The position numbers and the translations under genes were made by a program. The notes beneath the pieces are model-generated. The model was given only the letters and a program-made list of their open reading frames with translations. It made no database searches and had not been told where the DNA came from. DNA of 55,229 nucleotides from Alg239-R122 sp041746135 (GTDB taxonomy: Bacteria; Pseudomonadota; Alphaproteobacteria; Sphingomonadales; Sphingomonadaceae): NCBI GenBank assembly GCA_041746135.1, contig JBGTHQ010000036.1, forward strand, positions 1-55,229, written 5' to 3'. Positions 8,465 to 17,378 of the stretch are shown one piece after another (within the stretch, counting starts at the first letter, position 1; each line of letters starts with the position of its first letter).

Positions 8465-9954
8465 TACTTGTTTCCGGCCACGCCCAGGCTCGGTTTCCAT
8501 TTCGGATCTGGACGATGCTCGGCAGCCATGAAGCCTTCGATCTGCTTTACGACATCCGGGTGACTGGCGGCGACATCGTTCGTTTCTTCTAGGTCGGTCG
8601 TGATGTCGTACAGTTCGATGGGGCCGGTCAGCATCGGCACGCGGATGGCTTTCCAATTACCCCAGCGAACAGCCTGTGCCGAACCAAATTCATAAAACTC
8701 CCAGTAAAGATATTTATGCTTGGCTTGATTGCCCTTGCCAGTCAGCAAAGGAGCGATGCTGACGCCGTCCCGCGCACCGCCTGGCACATTGCGGATGCCG
8801 GCGAGTTCGGCTGCGGTCGGCCAAAGATCGGCAAAGTAGCCAATGTGATCACTGGACACCCCGGCTGGAACCATTCCGGGGCCCCAAGCGATGGTGGGCA
8901 CCCGGATACCGCCGTCGGTCATATAACGTTTTTCGCCGCGAAATGGACCATTGGAATTGAAGAACAGCGGGTCGTTGCCGCCTTCGCTGTGCGGGCCATT
9001 ATCCGACGTGAAAATGACGATGGTATTTTCAGCGAGCCCCAGGCGGCGGAGCTCGGTCAGAACCGCGCCGACACTCTTGTCGATGTGATCGACCATGGCG
9101 GCATAGCCCTTGGCGCTGTCCTTCCAGGGTTTGCCTGCATAATCGCCATAGGTTTTTACGTCCATGCCGTGGAGGCCAAAACCGATCTTGTCCGCCTCGT
9201 TATTGGCGTGCGGGCTGATGAGCGCATAATACAGGAAAAACGGCTTCTCGGCTGCCTTGGCGCGGCCAAGATAGTCGATTACTTCCGTGCGGAATTCATC
9301 CTCGATGAAAACCAGACGGTCTTCCGGTTTGACTGCCCCACTGTGAAAGTTCTGATACGCTTCGGGCGCAAGGATGACCTTGTTGGGAAAGCGCACCTTG
9401 TCCTTGTTGCGCCAGACCCAGTCCGGGAAATGATTATGGGCGTGAACCTGGTTCAGGAAGCCGTAGAAATAGTCGAAGCCCTGATCATTCGGCTGGCCAG
9501 CATTGCCTTCATCGCCAAGGCCCCACTTCCCGATCAGCGCGGTTTGGTAGCCTGCTGTTTTCAGAAGCTCCGCAACAGTGACATCGCCATCCTTGAGGGC
9601 CTGCACCGTTTTGTCGCCATTGCCGCGTACAGTCGCATGGCCGACATGATATCCGGTCATCAGGACGCTGCGCGAGGGCGCGCAGACGGTGGACCCGGCA
9701 TAGAAATCGGTCAGCCTGGTTCCCTGTGCCGCCATCCGGTCGAGATTCGGGGTTGCGATCTTTTCCTGCCCGAAAGCGCCAATATCGCCGTAGCCCATAT
9801 CATCGACCATGATCCAGATGATGTTAGGCTTCCCGGCGGACTTTTCCGCGGTCTTCGCCTGAACCGATACTGGCTGGACCAGTATCGCACTCGGCAGGGT
9901 TGCAGCCGCTATAGAGATTGCGGCAACTCCAAACATTTTCTTGATCGAACGCAT
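8464..9954 (-). CDS. Type I (S1 family) sulfatase, exported
   Basis: 496 residues with an N-terminal signal peptide (residues 1-33). It hydrolyses sulfate esters, here probably on rhamnose or another ulvan sugar. Metal-binding VDDMGYGD is at about 50-57, the formylglycine motif C91-A-P-S-R is followed by SVLMTG, then GYQTALIGKWGLG and TSDNGPH. The C-x-P-S-R motif is canonical, so FGE activation is expected and the FGE gene is in the same operon. It is 18 bp after an MFS gene. The exact S1 subfamily and sulfate position cannot be read from the sequence. Confidence 0.92.
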   Translation of the reverse strand: MRSIKKMFGVAAISIAAATLPSAILVQPVSVQAKTAEKSAGKPNIIWIMVDDMGYGDIGAFGQEKIATPNLDRMAAQGTRLTDFYAGSTVCAPSRSVLMTGYHVGHATVRGNGDKTVQALKDGDVTVAELLKTAGYQTALIGKWGLGDEGNAGQPNDQGFDYFYGFLNQVHAHNHFPDWVWRNKDKVRFPNKVILAPEAYQNFHSGAVKPEDRLVFIEDEFRTEVIDYLGRAKAAEKPFFLYYALISPHANNEADKIGFGLHGMDVKTYGDYAGKPWKDSAKGYAAMVDHIDKSVGAVLTELRRLGLAENTIVIFTSDNGPHSEGGNDPLFFNSNGPFRGEKRYMTDGGIRVPTIAWGPGMVPAGVSSDHIGYFADLWPTAAELAGIRNVPGGARDGVSIAPLLTGKGNQAKHKYLYWEFYEFGSAQAVRWGNWKAIRVPMLTGPIELYDITTDLEETNDVAASHPDVVKQIEGFMAAEHRPDPKWKPSLGVAGNK

Positions 9955-9972
9955 ACCGGATATTCCTTTTTT

Positions 9973-11235
9973 CTATGCAGTTTGGGCCTGACGCTCGGCT
10001 TCGAGTTGCTCGAGCGACTTGCCTTCATTACGCGGGGCCCAGATCGTACCGATGATGCCCGATGCGGCAAGGAATGCCGTCAGTATCCAGGCCAGTGTCT
10101 GATAGTCCGCCGATGCCAGTGAGGGCACAACAAATGTCCAGATGCCCAGTGCAATCCTCACCACCGCAAAAGTAAGCCCCTGTGCCGTCGCCCGGATTGC
10201 AGTGGGAAACAGCTCAGCACTCCACAGCTGGAAAAAGCTCTGTGCGCCAAAACCAGCGGCAAATCCCATGATGACAATATGGATGATCGCGATACCCAGA
10301 CTCAACCCGAAAATTGCGGGCAGGGCCATGCCCACAACTTGCAGGGCCGCTGACAGTGCGAACAGCGTCCGCTGGTTCATCTTGTCGGACAAGGCCATAA
10401 AAACGAATAGGATTGAGAACATTCCGATGCCAAAATAGGCGGCTGGCAGCAATGCCGAAACCCAGCGCGGTAATCCTCCCGCAGTTTCAAGGAGAAAGGG
10501 CAAGAATATACCGTTGGTTCCGGCCCACAGGTTCCACAGACCGTACATCAGGATCAGATAGAGCATGGACTTGAGATATCGCGGCTGGAACAGCTTGCTC
10601 CAGTCTGAAGCGCTTGGCGCGGCAATGCGTTGCGCCTTCACTTCTTCCCATCGTTCCGATTCTGCCATGCGGGATCGCAGGAAGGTGAGGGCGACCGCCA
10701 GGACTGCGAGATGCCCGAACACCACCCGTGCGCCGGTGATGCCCCAGCCCATGACGTCGATCGAGAAAAATGCCACCAGAACAATGACTGGTCCGAGATA
10801 CCACAGAAGCTGCGCGACGCCGGAATGCGCCCCGCGTTTCTTGTCCGGTGCCCGCTCTGCGATGAGCGACCAGCTGGCCGGAATGTCCGCGCCCACGGCC
10901 AGGCCTACAAGAAGCGATCCCGTGACAATCATCCATGTTGCGTTAGTGAACACCAGAAACAGCATACCGCACGCGTAGAACAGCATGTCATACTGGTAAA
11001 TCTTCTTGCGACCGTACAGGTCGCACAAACGTCCGCCAACCAGGGCACCGATCCCGGCTCCGATGCCGTTGGCGCTGAACGCGGCGATTATGCCGAGCAG
11101 ATTGTCATCGATACCAAACAGCGCTTTCCACAGCGCAAAAGTCGACCCCATCGCGACGATGGAACCGGCGTCGATATAATTGGCCAGACCGGCAAGAATG
11201 GTGTTCCGCCATTCTTCTCTCCCTTGTCCGCTCAT
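9973..11235 (-). CDS. MFS transporter, sugar-porter type
   Basis: 420 residues from the ATG at 11235, which has a GAGGGAGA ribosome site; longer starts run into lldD. About 12 membrane segments. The loop GGRLCDLYGRKKIYQYD and the ELFPTAIRATAQG motif are typical of the sugar porter family of the MFS. It lies between lldD (19 bp) and a sulfatase (18 bp), and is the second carrier of this operon. Likely substrate: rhamnose or a rhamnose-containing product (inferred). Confidence 0.82.
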   Translation of the reverse strand: MSGQGREEWRNTILAGLANYIDAGSIVAMGSTFALWKALFGIDDNLLGIIAAFSANGIGAGIGALVGGRLCDLYGRKKIYQYDMLFYACGMLFLVFTNATWMIVTGSLLVGLAVGADIPASWSLIAERAPDKKRGAHSGVAQLLWYLGPVIVLVAFFSIDVMGWGITGARVVFGHLAVLAVALTFLRSRMAESERWEEVKAQRIAAPSASDWSKLFQPRYLKSMLYLILMYGLWNLWAGTNGIFLPFLLETAGGLPRWVSALLPAAYFGIGMFSILFVFMALSDKMNQRTLFALSAALQVVGMALPAIFGLSLGIAIIHIVIMGFAAGFGAQSFFQLWSAELFPTAIRATAQGLTFAVVRIALGIWTFVVPSLASADYQTLAWILTAFLAASGIIGTIWAPRNEGKSLEQLEAERQAQTA

Positions 11236-11254
11236 GTCCTGATTTTCTCCCTCA

Positions 11255-12406
11255 TTAGTCGCCTTCACGGATGAGATTGTTGGGGTTGATCTCAGAAATT
11301 TGGTTGCAGCCAGTGAGCGCCATAGCGACGCGCATTTCGGCTTCCAGCAATTGCAGCATATGGCGCACGCCGGCCTCGCCACGTGCGCCGAGCGCATAAG
11401 CCCAGGTCCGACCGAGCAGCACCGCGTCTGCCCCCAGAGCCAGCATGCGAACGACGTCCAGGCCCGAGCGTATGCCGCCGTCGGCAAGGACGGTCAGCCG
11501 ACCGCCGACCTTGCTGGCAATTGCGGGCAAAGCCTTGGCTGTCGAGGGAACCCCATCGAGCTGCCGCCCGCCATGGTTCGAAACGACAATGCCATCTGCC
11601 CCTGCGCTTACCGCTTTCAGCGCGTTCTCCGCGTCCAGTATTCCTTTTATGATCAGCGGTCCGCTCCATTCGGACCGGATGAATTCGATGTCGCTCCAGC
11701 TGATCGCGGAATCAAAATTGTTGCGCATCCAAGCGAAGAAATCCTCGATGCCCGTCTTGCCCTTCAGGACCGGAACGATATTCCACAGATGATGCGGGCG
11801 GCCCATGATCCCGACATCGAATGCCCATCCGGGTCTTCGCACTCCTTGCCAAAAGCGGCGGATTTGCCCGTTCAGCCCTGGCGAGCCAGCCAGTCCCGAA
11901 CGATAATCCCGGTAGCGTGTGCCGGGCACGGGCATGTCGACGGTGAAAATCAGGGCCGAGCAGCCTGCGGCAGCCGCGCGGGCCATTAGGTCGCGCATGA
12001 AGTCGCGATCACGGATCATGTAGAGCTGGAACCAGATAGGCTCCGTGGTACCGGCCGCCACTTCTTCAATCGCGCAGGCGGATACGGTCGACAACGTAAA
12101 CGGTATACCCGCCTTCTCTGCTGCGCGAGCCGCCTGAACCTCGCCCCTGCGGGCGTTCATCCCGGCGAGGCCAATAGGCGCGAGCGCGACCGGCAAGGCC
12201 AGATTCTGGCCGAACAGGTTGGTCGAAAGGTCGATCTTTGAGACATCGCGCAACACCCGCTGGCGCAGGACTACGTTCGCAAGGTCCTCCACATTGCGGC
12301 GCAGCGTGATTTCTCCATAAGACCCGCCATCCAGATATTCGAACAGGAATGGTGGTAACCGGCGCCGCGCTAGCTCGCGATAGTCGTTTATGGAAGCGGC
12401 AATCAT
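11255..12406 (-). CDS. lldD: L-lactate dehydrogenase / alpha-hydroxy-acid oxidase (FMN)
   Basis: 383 residues, the usual LldD length. It oxidises L-lactate to pyruvate, passing electrons via FMN. The FMN-dependent alpha-hydroxy acid dehydrogenase fold is shown by FEYLDGGSYGEITLRRN near the N-terminus, IIKGIL, the catalytic-His motif VSNHGGRQLDG, and GGIRSGLDVVRMLALGA. The ATG overlaps the kinase stop by 4 bp. In this operon it would finish rhamnose degradation: aldolase cleavage gives L-lactaldehyde, the SDR domain of RhaD gives L-lactate, and LldD gives pyruvate. A different 2-hydroxy acid cannot be excluded. Confidence 0.85.
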   Translation of the reverse strand: MIAASINDYRELARRRLPPFLFEYLDGGSYGEITLRRNVEDLANVVLRQRVLRDVSKIDLSTNLFGQNLALPVALAPIGLAGMNARRGEVQAARAAEKAGIPFTLSTVSACAIEEVAAGTTEPIWFQLYMIRDRDFMRDLMARAAAAGCSALIFTVDMPVPGTRYRDYRSGLAGSPGLNGQIRRFWQGVRRPGWAFDVGIMGRPHHLWNIVPVLKGKTGIEDFFAWMRNNFDSAISWSDIEFIRSEWSGPLIIKGILDAENALKAVSAGADGIVVSNHGGRQLDGVPSTAKALPAIASKVGGRLTVLADGGIRSGLDVVRMLALGADAVLLGRTWAYALGARGEAGVRHMLQLLEAEMRVAMALTGCNQISEINPNNLIREGD

Positions 12407-13812
12407 GCAGCTACCTTCCGGCCTTCCACAGCAGCGTGCCACTGGCATTTGTACGCCGACAGATCGGTACTCAGGGGATTGATCCTCACCAGCTGACCGG
12501 TGGGCTGCAGATCAGGGTCGATCAATCGCAAAGCCCCGAAGGCAACATCGTTATGGGCGTTGGCCACATAAACAGCGGTGTCCGGGCGCAGGGTCGCCAA
12601 CGCCCGGACAAACACCTGTGCCTCGGCAAAGCGCCCCTCGATCGCCAGCCGCTCCTGGCAGCCGACCAGATCGAGAGACTGGTCAGCAACAAGGGCGGCA
12701 TAAAGGCACACAGCCGCGCGCCGGGCATACCAATCGACAGGTTGGTTGACCCATCCGGTCTTGCAGTCGGGGAAGGGACCTGTGCCGGGTGCCAGAGTCG
12801 GCAGCAGCATCTGTTTGTTGCTTACCACTTCAGGAACCGCTGCCAGCAAAGCCGGCTGATCGGGCCGGATATCGACGCGCCGTGTGTCAAGTTCAATCTG
12901 CGTTTCGATCTCGCGGCCGCCCATGAAACGGGCCGAGGGGATTGGCTTTCCGAAGGCATCGACATTGAGCAGACAGTCGCGCGCCTCGGCAAGCCTCGAA
13001 ATATCGACCATGTCCGCATGTTTGGGTGAACGCATCGCGATGAACCACGTGCCAGTGGACAGCACGGTCGATTCTTCGCCAGCGATTTCGGGAAAACTGC
13101 GCGCAGCGATTAGAGCGGCGTTACTGTCGTGCAGGCCGCAATAGATCTTTGTCTGAGCGCAAAGCCCCGTCCGCCTGATCCATTCGGGGGTCACCGTACC
13201 CAAGACATCCGCCGCTGCATGGATGGGTGCCAGATGATCTGCCAATCCGAGCCGCTGCGCCAGGTTTGACGGCTGGCGGCTGCGCGGGCACCACAGATCG
13301 GTATGACATCCCATACTTGTGATTTCATTCGCCATTACGCCGCAAAAACGCCAGGCCCAGAACTGCGGCCAAGGGAGGATCGTCGCGCCTTCAAGAAAAT
13401 CCGGATCGCGCCCCGCCAGATGAAAAAGCTGCATGCCTAAATTCAGGCCCTGCGGAAGCAGCGGGGATCCGGTATTGGCAAAGGGATCGCGCATCGCCCT
13501 GTAGCGCAGCTGTTCGTGCGGGCTGAAATCCTGCTCGTAATCGAGCGGCGCTTCGAAAGATGCATCGTCGCGAACGATAACCGCCGCTGCGCCATGTCCC
13601 ACAGGGAAGATCGATTCGATAGGATGCTGCCGGGCCAGCTTGGCTAAAGTCTCGCCGAGCCATTTATCGATACCGGCCACATCCAGTCGGTGTAGACCAT
13701 CTGTCTCATGACGCTCATTCGTACGTGTTTCGCGGGCCAGCAAGCGGCCATCCGCCCCCCATAGGGTAACCTTGGAGAGCGTCTTGCCGATGTCTAGCAC
13801 TGCTCGTGCCAT
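12403..13812 (-). CDS. rhaK: FGGY-family sugar kinase, probable L-rhamnulokinase
   Basis: 469 residues from the ATG at 13812, with GGAGAGG upstream. The ASKHA/FGGY kinase fold is visible: N-terminal phosphate-binding LDIGKTLSKVTLW, GHGAAAV, STGTWFIAM in the middle, and a C-terminal domain with VANAHNDVAFGALR. It would phosphorylate L-rhamnulose to L-rhamnulose 1-phosphate, the substrate of RhaD. It is divergent from rhaD across a 102 bp regulatory region and leads the leftward operon. The family also contains fuculo-, xylulo- and ribulokinases; the assignment rests on the rhamnose context. Confidence 0.78.
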   Translation of the reverse strand: MARAVLDIGKTLSKVTLWGADGRLLARETRTNERHETDGLHRLDVAGIDKWLGETLAKLARQHPIESIFPVGHGAAAVIVRDDASFEAPLDYEQDFSPHEQLRYRAMRDPFANTGSPLLPQGLNLGMQLFHLAGRDPDFLEGATILPWPQFWAWRFCGVMANEITSMGCHTDLWCPRSRQPSNLAQRLGLADHLAPIHAAADVLGTVTPEWIRRTGLCAQTKIYCGLHDSNAALIAARSFPEIAGEESTVLSTGTWFIAMRSPKHADMVDISRLAEARDCLLNVDAFGKPIPSARFMGGREIETQIELDTRRVDIRPDQPALLAAVPEVVSNKQMLLPTLAPGTGPFPDCKTGWVNQPVDWYARRAAVCLYAALVADQSLDLVGCQERLAIEGRFAEAQVFVRALATLRPDTAVYVANAHNDVAFGALRLIDPDLQPTGQLVRINPLSTDLSAYKCQWHAAVEGRKVAA

Positions 13813-13914
13813 GAACGTCCTCTCCAAGTGAATTTGATCGAAAATTATCAATTATGATTGCATAAGAGCAAAATGAGCGATAATTGCAAGGCATAATTTT
13901 GCACCAAAGGATAT
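13813..13914. promoter_or_regulatory. Divergent rhaK/rhaD regulatory region with candidate DeoR operators
   Basis: AT-rich region between divergent operons. It contains TGATCGAAAATTATC at 13835-13849 and GAGCAAAATGAGCGATAAT around 13866-13884, the latter resembling a direct repeat with a 9 bp period. Related words occur before the DeoR gene (20368-20406) and before kduI (40308-40324). DeoR regulators typically bind such A-rich repeats. Binding is inferred. Confidence 0.5.
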
Positions 13915-16035
13915 ATGATGCGGGACATGCCACGCTCTGACCTCAAGGAAAACGCGGCGATCCCGTTTGCGATTCCGGAAAACCGCTGGTCGGATAAATC
14001 GGCAGAGGGGATGACGCCGCAAGAGCTGCTTCTCTATCGGTCCAATCTGCTCGGATCCGATCTGACGATTACGAACTTCGGGGGCGGGAACACGTCGGCG
14101 AAGCTGACCGCCATTGACCCGCTTAGCAGCGAAAACGTGGACGTGCTGTGGGTAAAGGGATCGGGCGGTGATATCGGCTCAATGAAGCTCGAAGGATTTG
14201 CCACGTTGTATCAGGAGAAGCTGCTTGGACTCAAGGCACATTACAGTGGCCCGGACGATGACGACAAGATGGTCGGATATCTGCCGCATTGCATTTTCGA
14301 CCTGAATTCCCGTGCCGCTTCGATAGACACACCGCTGCACAGTCTGCTCCCGTTTGCACATGTCGACCATGTGCACCCGGATGCGATAATCGCGCTTGCT
14401 GCATCCTCAGGCGGACAGGCCGCGACGCAGGAAATCTGGGCCGGAAAAATCGGCTGGTTACCCTGGAAGCGTCCTGGTTATACACTGGGCGTAGAACTGC
14501 GGGACTATGTCTCGGCAAACCCAGGCTTGCAGGGCGTAATGCTGGCTGGTCACGGGATCATTTGCTGGGCAGAAAGCGCCCGGGCCTGCTATTCTCACAC
14601 TGTCGAACTTATCTCAAACGCTGCGCGCTATCTCAATGCAAAGCTGGCGGAAAAGCCGGCGTTCGGCGGCAGTGTTGTCGGATCTCTAGAACCAGCTGAG
14701 CGAGCATCGGTAGCGGCTGGGCTGATGCCCCGCATTCGCGGCTTTATGACAGGCGATCGCAGCAAGGTTGGACATTTTTCCGACGATGCGGAAACGCTTG
14801 AATTCGTGAACAGTGCGGATTTCGAGAGACTTGCGTCTATCGGAACAAGCTGTCCGGATCATTTTCTACGAACCAAGATTGCCCCCTTGGCGCTTGATCC
14901 CGCCAAGTTGGCGGACGATCATTATCTGGCGGATGCGCTCGACCAATACCGGCAGGTCTACCGCCAGTATTACGATCGGTGCAAGCGCGGCAATTCTCCG
15001 GCCATGCGCGACAGCAATCCGGTTGTCATTGTGGTGCCCGGTGTAGGGCGTGTCACCTTTGCGCTCGACAAGGTCACGGCCCGTCTTGCCGGAGAATTTT
15101 ACGGCAACGCAATTAACGTGATGCGCGGCGCAGAGGCGATCGGGGATTACATCGGTCTCGACCAGCAGGAAGCATTCGACATCGAGTACTGGCTGCTCGA
15201 AGAAGCGAAATTGCAGAGGATGCCAAAGCCCAAACCGCTTGCCGGTAAAATTGCGCTCGTAACCGGCGGCGCGGGCGGGATCGGATCTGCAGCCGCCGCC
15301 CGGCTGCTTGCCGACGGGGCCTGCGTGATGCTCATAGACCGCGACGAGAACAATCTTTCGCTGACCTTTGCCGGTCTCGCAGAGCGCTTTGGCAAGGATC
15401 TTGTCCGCGCATCGGTTTGCGATGTGACCAGCGAAGCGCAAATCCAAGCTGCATTTGCCAGTTGCTCGCGCGAATTTGGCGGGCTCGATATTTTTGTTGC
15501 CAACGCAGGCATCGCCTCGGCCGCGCCGATTGGCGAAACGACCTTGGAACTCTGGCGCAGGAATTATGAAGTCTTGGCAGACGGTTATTTTCTAACCAGC
15601 AAGGCTGCGTTTGACGTCATGACGGCCAATGGCGGTGGTTCAATAATCTTCATCGGATCGAAAAACGGCCTTGCGGCTGCCATGAACGCGTCTGCTTATG
15701 CATCGGCAAAGGCGGCGTCGCTGCACCTTGCGCGCTGCCTTGCGCTGGAGGGCGCGCCGGTCGGGATCAGGGTCAACAGCGTCAATCCCGATGCGGTCAT
15801 TCGCGGATCGCGTATCTGGGACGGGGACTGGCGCAAGGAAAGGGCCGGCGCACACGGTATTGATGCCGGCGCTGAACTCGAGGAGCATTACCGGAACCGC
15901 TCGATGCTGAGAAGGGACGTGCTGCCGGAAGATGTTGCCGAAGCGGTATATTTTCTAGCGAGCGACATGTCCGCTAAATCAACCGGCAATATAATCAATG
16001 TCGACGCAGGAAACGCGCAAGCCTTTGTGCGCTGA
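13915..16035 (+). CDS. rhaD: Bifunctional rhamnulose-1-phosphate aldolase / short-chain dehydrogenase
   Basis: 706 residues, a two-domain fusion. Residues 1 to about 430 are a class II aldolase: HVDHVHPDAI and LAGHGIICW supply zinc-binding His residues. From about 445 it is an SDR: TGGAGGIG for NAD binding, VANAGI, and Y-A-S-A-K at about residue 594 as the catalytic Tyr/Lys. It would split L-rhamnulose 1-phosphate into DHAP and L-lactaldehyde and oxidise the latter to L-lactate, avoiding release of a toxic aldehyde. AAAGGA precedes tandem ATGs at 13915 and 13918. First gene of the rightward operon; rhaI follows after 18 bp. Confidence 0.92.
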   Translation: MMRDMPRSDLKENAAIPFAIPENRWSDKSAEGMTPQELLLYRSNLLGSDLTITNFGGGNTSAKLTAIDPLSSENVDVLWVKGSGGDIGSMKLEGFATLYQEKLLGLKAHYSGPDDDDKMVGYLPHCIFDLNSRAASIDTPLHSLLPFAHVDHVHPDAIIALAASSGGQAATQEIWAGKIGWLPWKRPGYTLGVELRDYVSANPGLQGVMLAGHGIICWAESARACYSHTVELISNAARYLNAKLAEKPAFGGSVVGSLEPAERASVAAGLMPRIRGFMTGDRSKVGHFSDDAETLEFVNSADFERLASIGTSCPDHFLRTKIAPLALDPAKLADDHYLADALDQYRQVYRQYYDRCKRGNSPAMRDSNPVVIVVPGVGRVTFALDKVTARLAGEFYGNAINVMRGAEAIGDYIGLDQQEAFDIEYWLLEEAKLQRMPKPKPLAGKIALVTGGAGGIGSAAAARLLADGACVMLIDRDENNLSLTFAGLAERFGKDLVRASVCDVTSEAQIQAAFASCSREFGGLDIFVANAGIASAAPIGETTLELWRRNYEVLADGYFLTSKAAFDVMTANGGGSIIFIGSKNGLAAAMNASAYASAKAASLHLARCLALEGAPVGIRVNSVNPDAVIRGSRIWDGDWRKERAGAHGIDAGAELEEHYRNRSMLRRDVLPEDVAEAVYFLASDMSAKSTGNIINVDAGNAQAFVR

Positions 16036-16053
16036 TCGGCGAAGGGGAAAGAA

Positions 16054-17346
16054 ATGGAAGATTTGCCGATTTCAGGCGAGCTGATCGCCCAGCGCAATGC
16101 ATCGCTGCTGGATGCGCTGGAAGATGACTACGAAAGCCTCGGGCGCCAGCTGGAACGGCGGGGCATTGCTATCAAAAACATTCAGGCGCGCGTTGACGGA
16201 TTTTCTCTTGCCTTGCCAAGCTGGGGCTCGGGCCGCGGCGGAACTCGCTTCGCAAAGTTTTCGATCCCCGGCGAGCCCACTAATATTCACGAAAAACTGG
16301 TAGACTGCGCAGTGGTAAACCAGCTCAGCAGGGCAACGCCGCGGGTCAGTCCGCATTTTCCCTGGGACAAGGTCAGCGATTACGCGGGGCTGAAAGAGGA
16401 GGCTTGTGGTTTGGGCCTCGGGTTCGATGCGGTAAACTCCAACACCTTCCAAGACCAGCCGCACCAGGCGCACAGCTATGCGACCGGATCGCTTGCCTCG
16501 ACACTCGAGGCCACGCGGCAGCAGGCGATCGAACATAATATCGAGTGCATCGAAATCGGGCAAAAGCTTGGCTCCGATGCGCTGACTGTATGGGTGGGTG
16601 ACGGGACGAACTTCCCCGGGCAACAAGATCTTGGACGCTCGCTCGATCGCTACCTCGATGCAGCGGCACAGGTATATGCGGCGCTTCCACACGATTGGCG
16701 AATGCTGCTCGAGCACAAGATGTTCGAACCTGCCTTTTATTCTACCATTATCGGCGATTGGGGCAGTTCAATACTTGCTGCACAGAAATTGGGACCGAAG
16801 GCGCAATGCCTGGTCGATCTCGGCCATCATGCGCCGAACGTGAATATTGAGCAGATTGTTGCCCGCTTGCACAGCTTTGGCAAGCTGGGCGGTTTTCATT
16901 TCAACGATAGCAAATATGGAGATGACGACCTCGATTCAGGTACGATCAATCCGCACCAGCTATTCTTGGTTTTCAACGAACTGATCGAGGCCGAATTAAA
17001 CCCGCGGGATGGTTTCAATCCGGCCTATATGATCGATCAGTCGCATAATGTGACCGACCCGATCGAATCGATGATTTCCTCGGCAGAAGCCATTGTTTCG
17101 GCATATGCCAAAGCTATTCTGGTCGACCGTCAAGCTTTACGGGATGCCCAGGAAAACAACGATACCATGATGGCTTTTCAGGCACTGCGACAGGCCTATC
17201 GGACCGACGTTTCGCCAATCGTGGCCCAGGTGCGGATGGAGGCGGGCGGCGCTATTGATCCGCTGCAAACTTACCGGGCATCACAGTGGCGCGAACGCTG
17301 CGCGCAGTCCCGCACTCCCGTTGGGCTTGGCGCCGGGATTGTGTGA
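16054..17346 (+). CDS. rhaI: L-rhamnose isomerase (RhaI type)
   Basis: 430 residues, the same length as the Pseudomonas stutzeri type enzyme. It converts L-rhamnose to L-rhamnulose. Metal-ligand positions agree with that family: Glu in LLEHKMFEP near 219, Asp in CLVDLGHHAP near 254, His in GGFHFNDSKYGDDD near 281, and Asp in MIDQSHN near 327. GAAGGGGAAAG serves as ribosome site. It is second in the rightward operon between rhaD and the first propeller gene. Confidence 0.93.
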   Translation: MEDLPISGELIAQRNASLLDALEDDYESLGRQLERRGIAIKNIQARVDGFSLALPSWGSGRGGTRFAKFSIPGEPTNIHEKLVDCAVVNQLSRATPRVSPHFPWDKVSDYAGLKEEACGLGLGFDAVNSNTFQDQPHQAHSYATGSLASTLEATRQQAIEHNIECIEIGQKLGSDALTVWVGDGTNFPGQQDLGRSLDRYLDAAAQVYAALPHDWRMLLEHKMFEPAFYSTIIGDWGSSILAAQKLGPKAQCLVDLGHHAPNVNIEQIVARLHSFGKLGGFHFNDSKYGDDDLDSGTINPHQLFLVFNELIEAELNPRDGFNPAYMIDQSHNVTDPIESMISSAEAIVSAYAKAILVDRQALRDAQENNDTMMAFQALRQAYRTDVSPIVAQVRMEAGGAIDPLQTYRASQWRERCAQSRTPVGLGAGIV

Positions 17347-17378
17347 AGAATATTGCGGTTAGAATATTGGAGAGAAAA

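Noticed and set aside
8716..10122. 468-codon open frame on the plus strand
   Set aside because: It is antisense to the sulfatase, which has clear catalytic motifs; the long frame is a by-product of GC-rich codon use.
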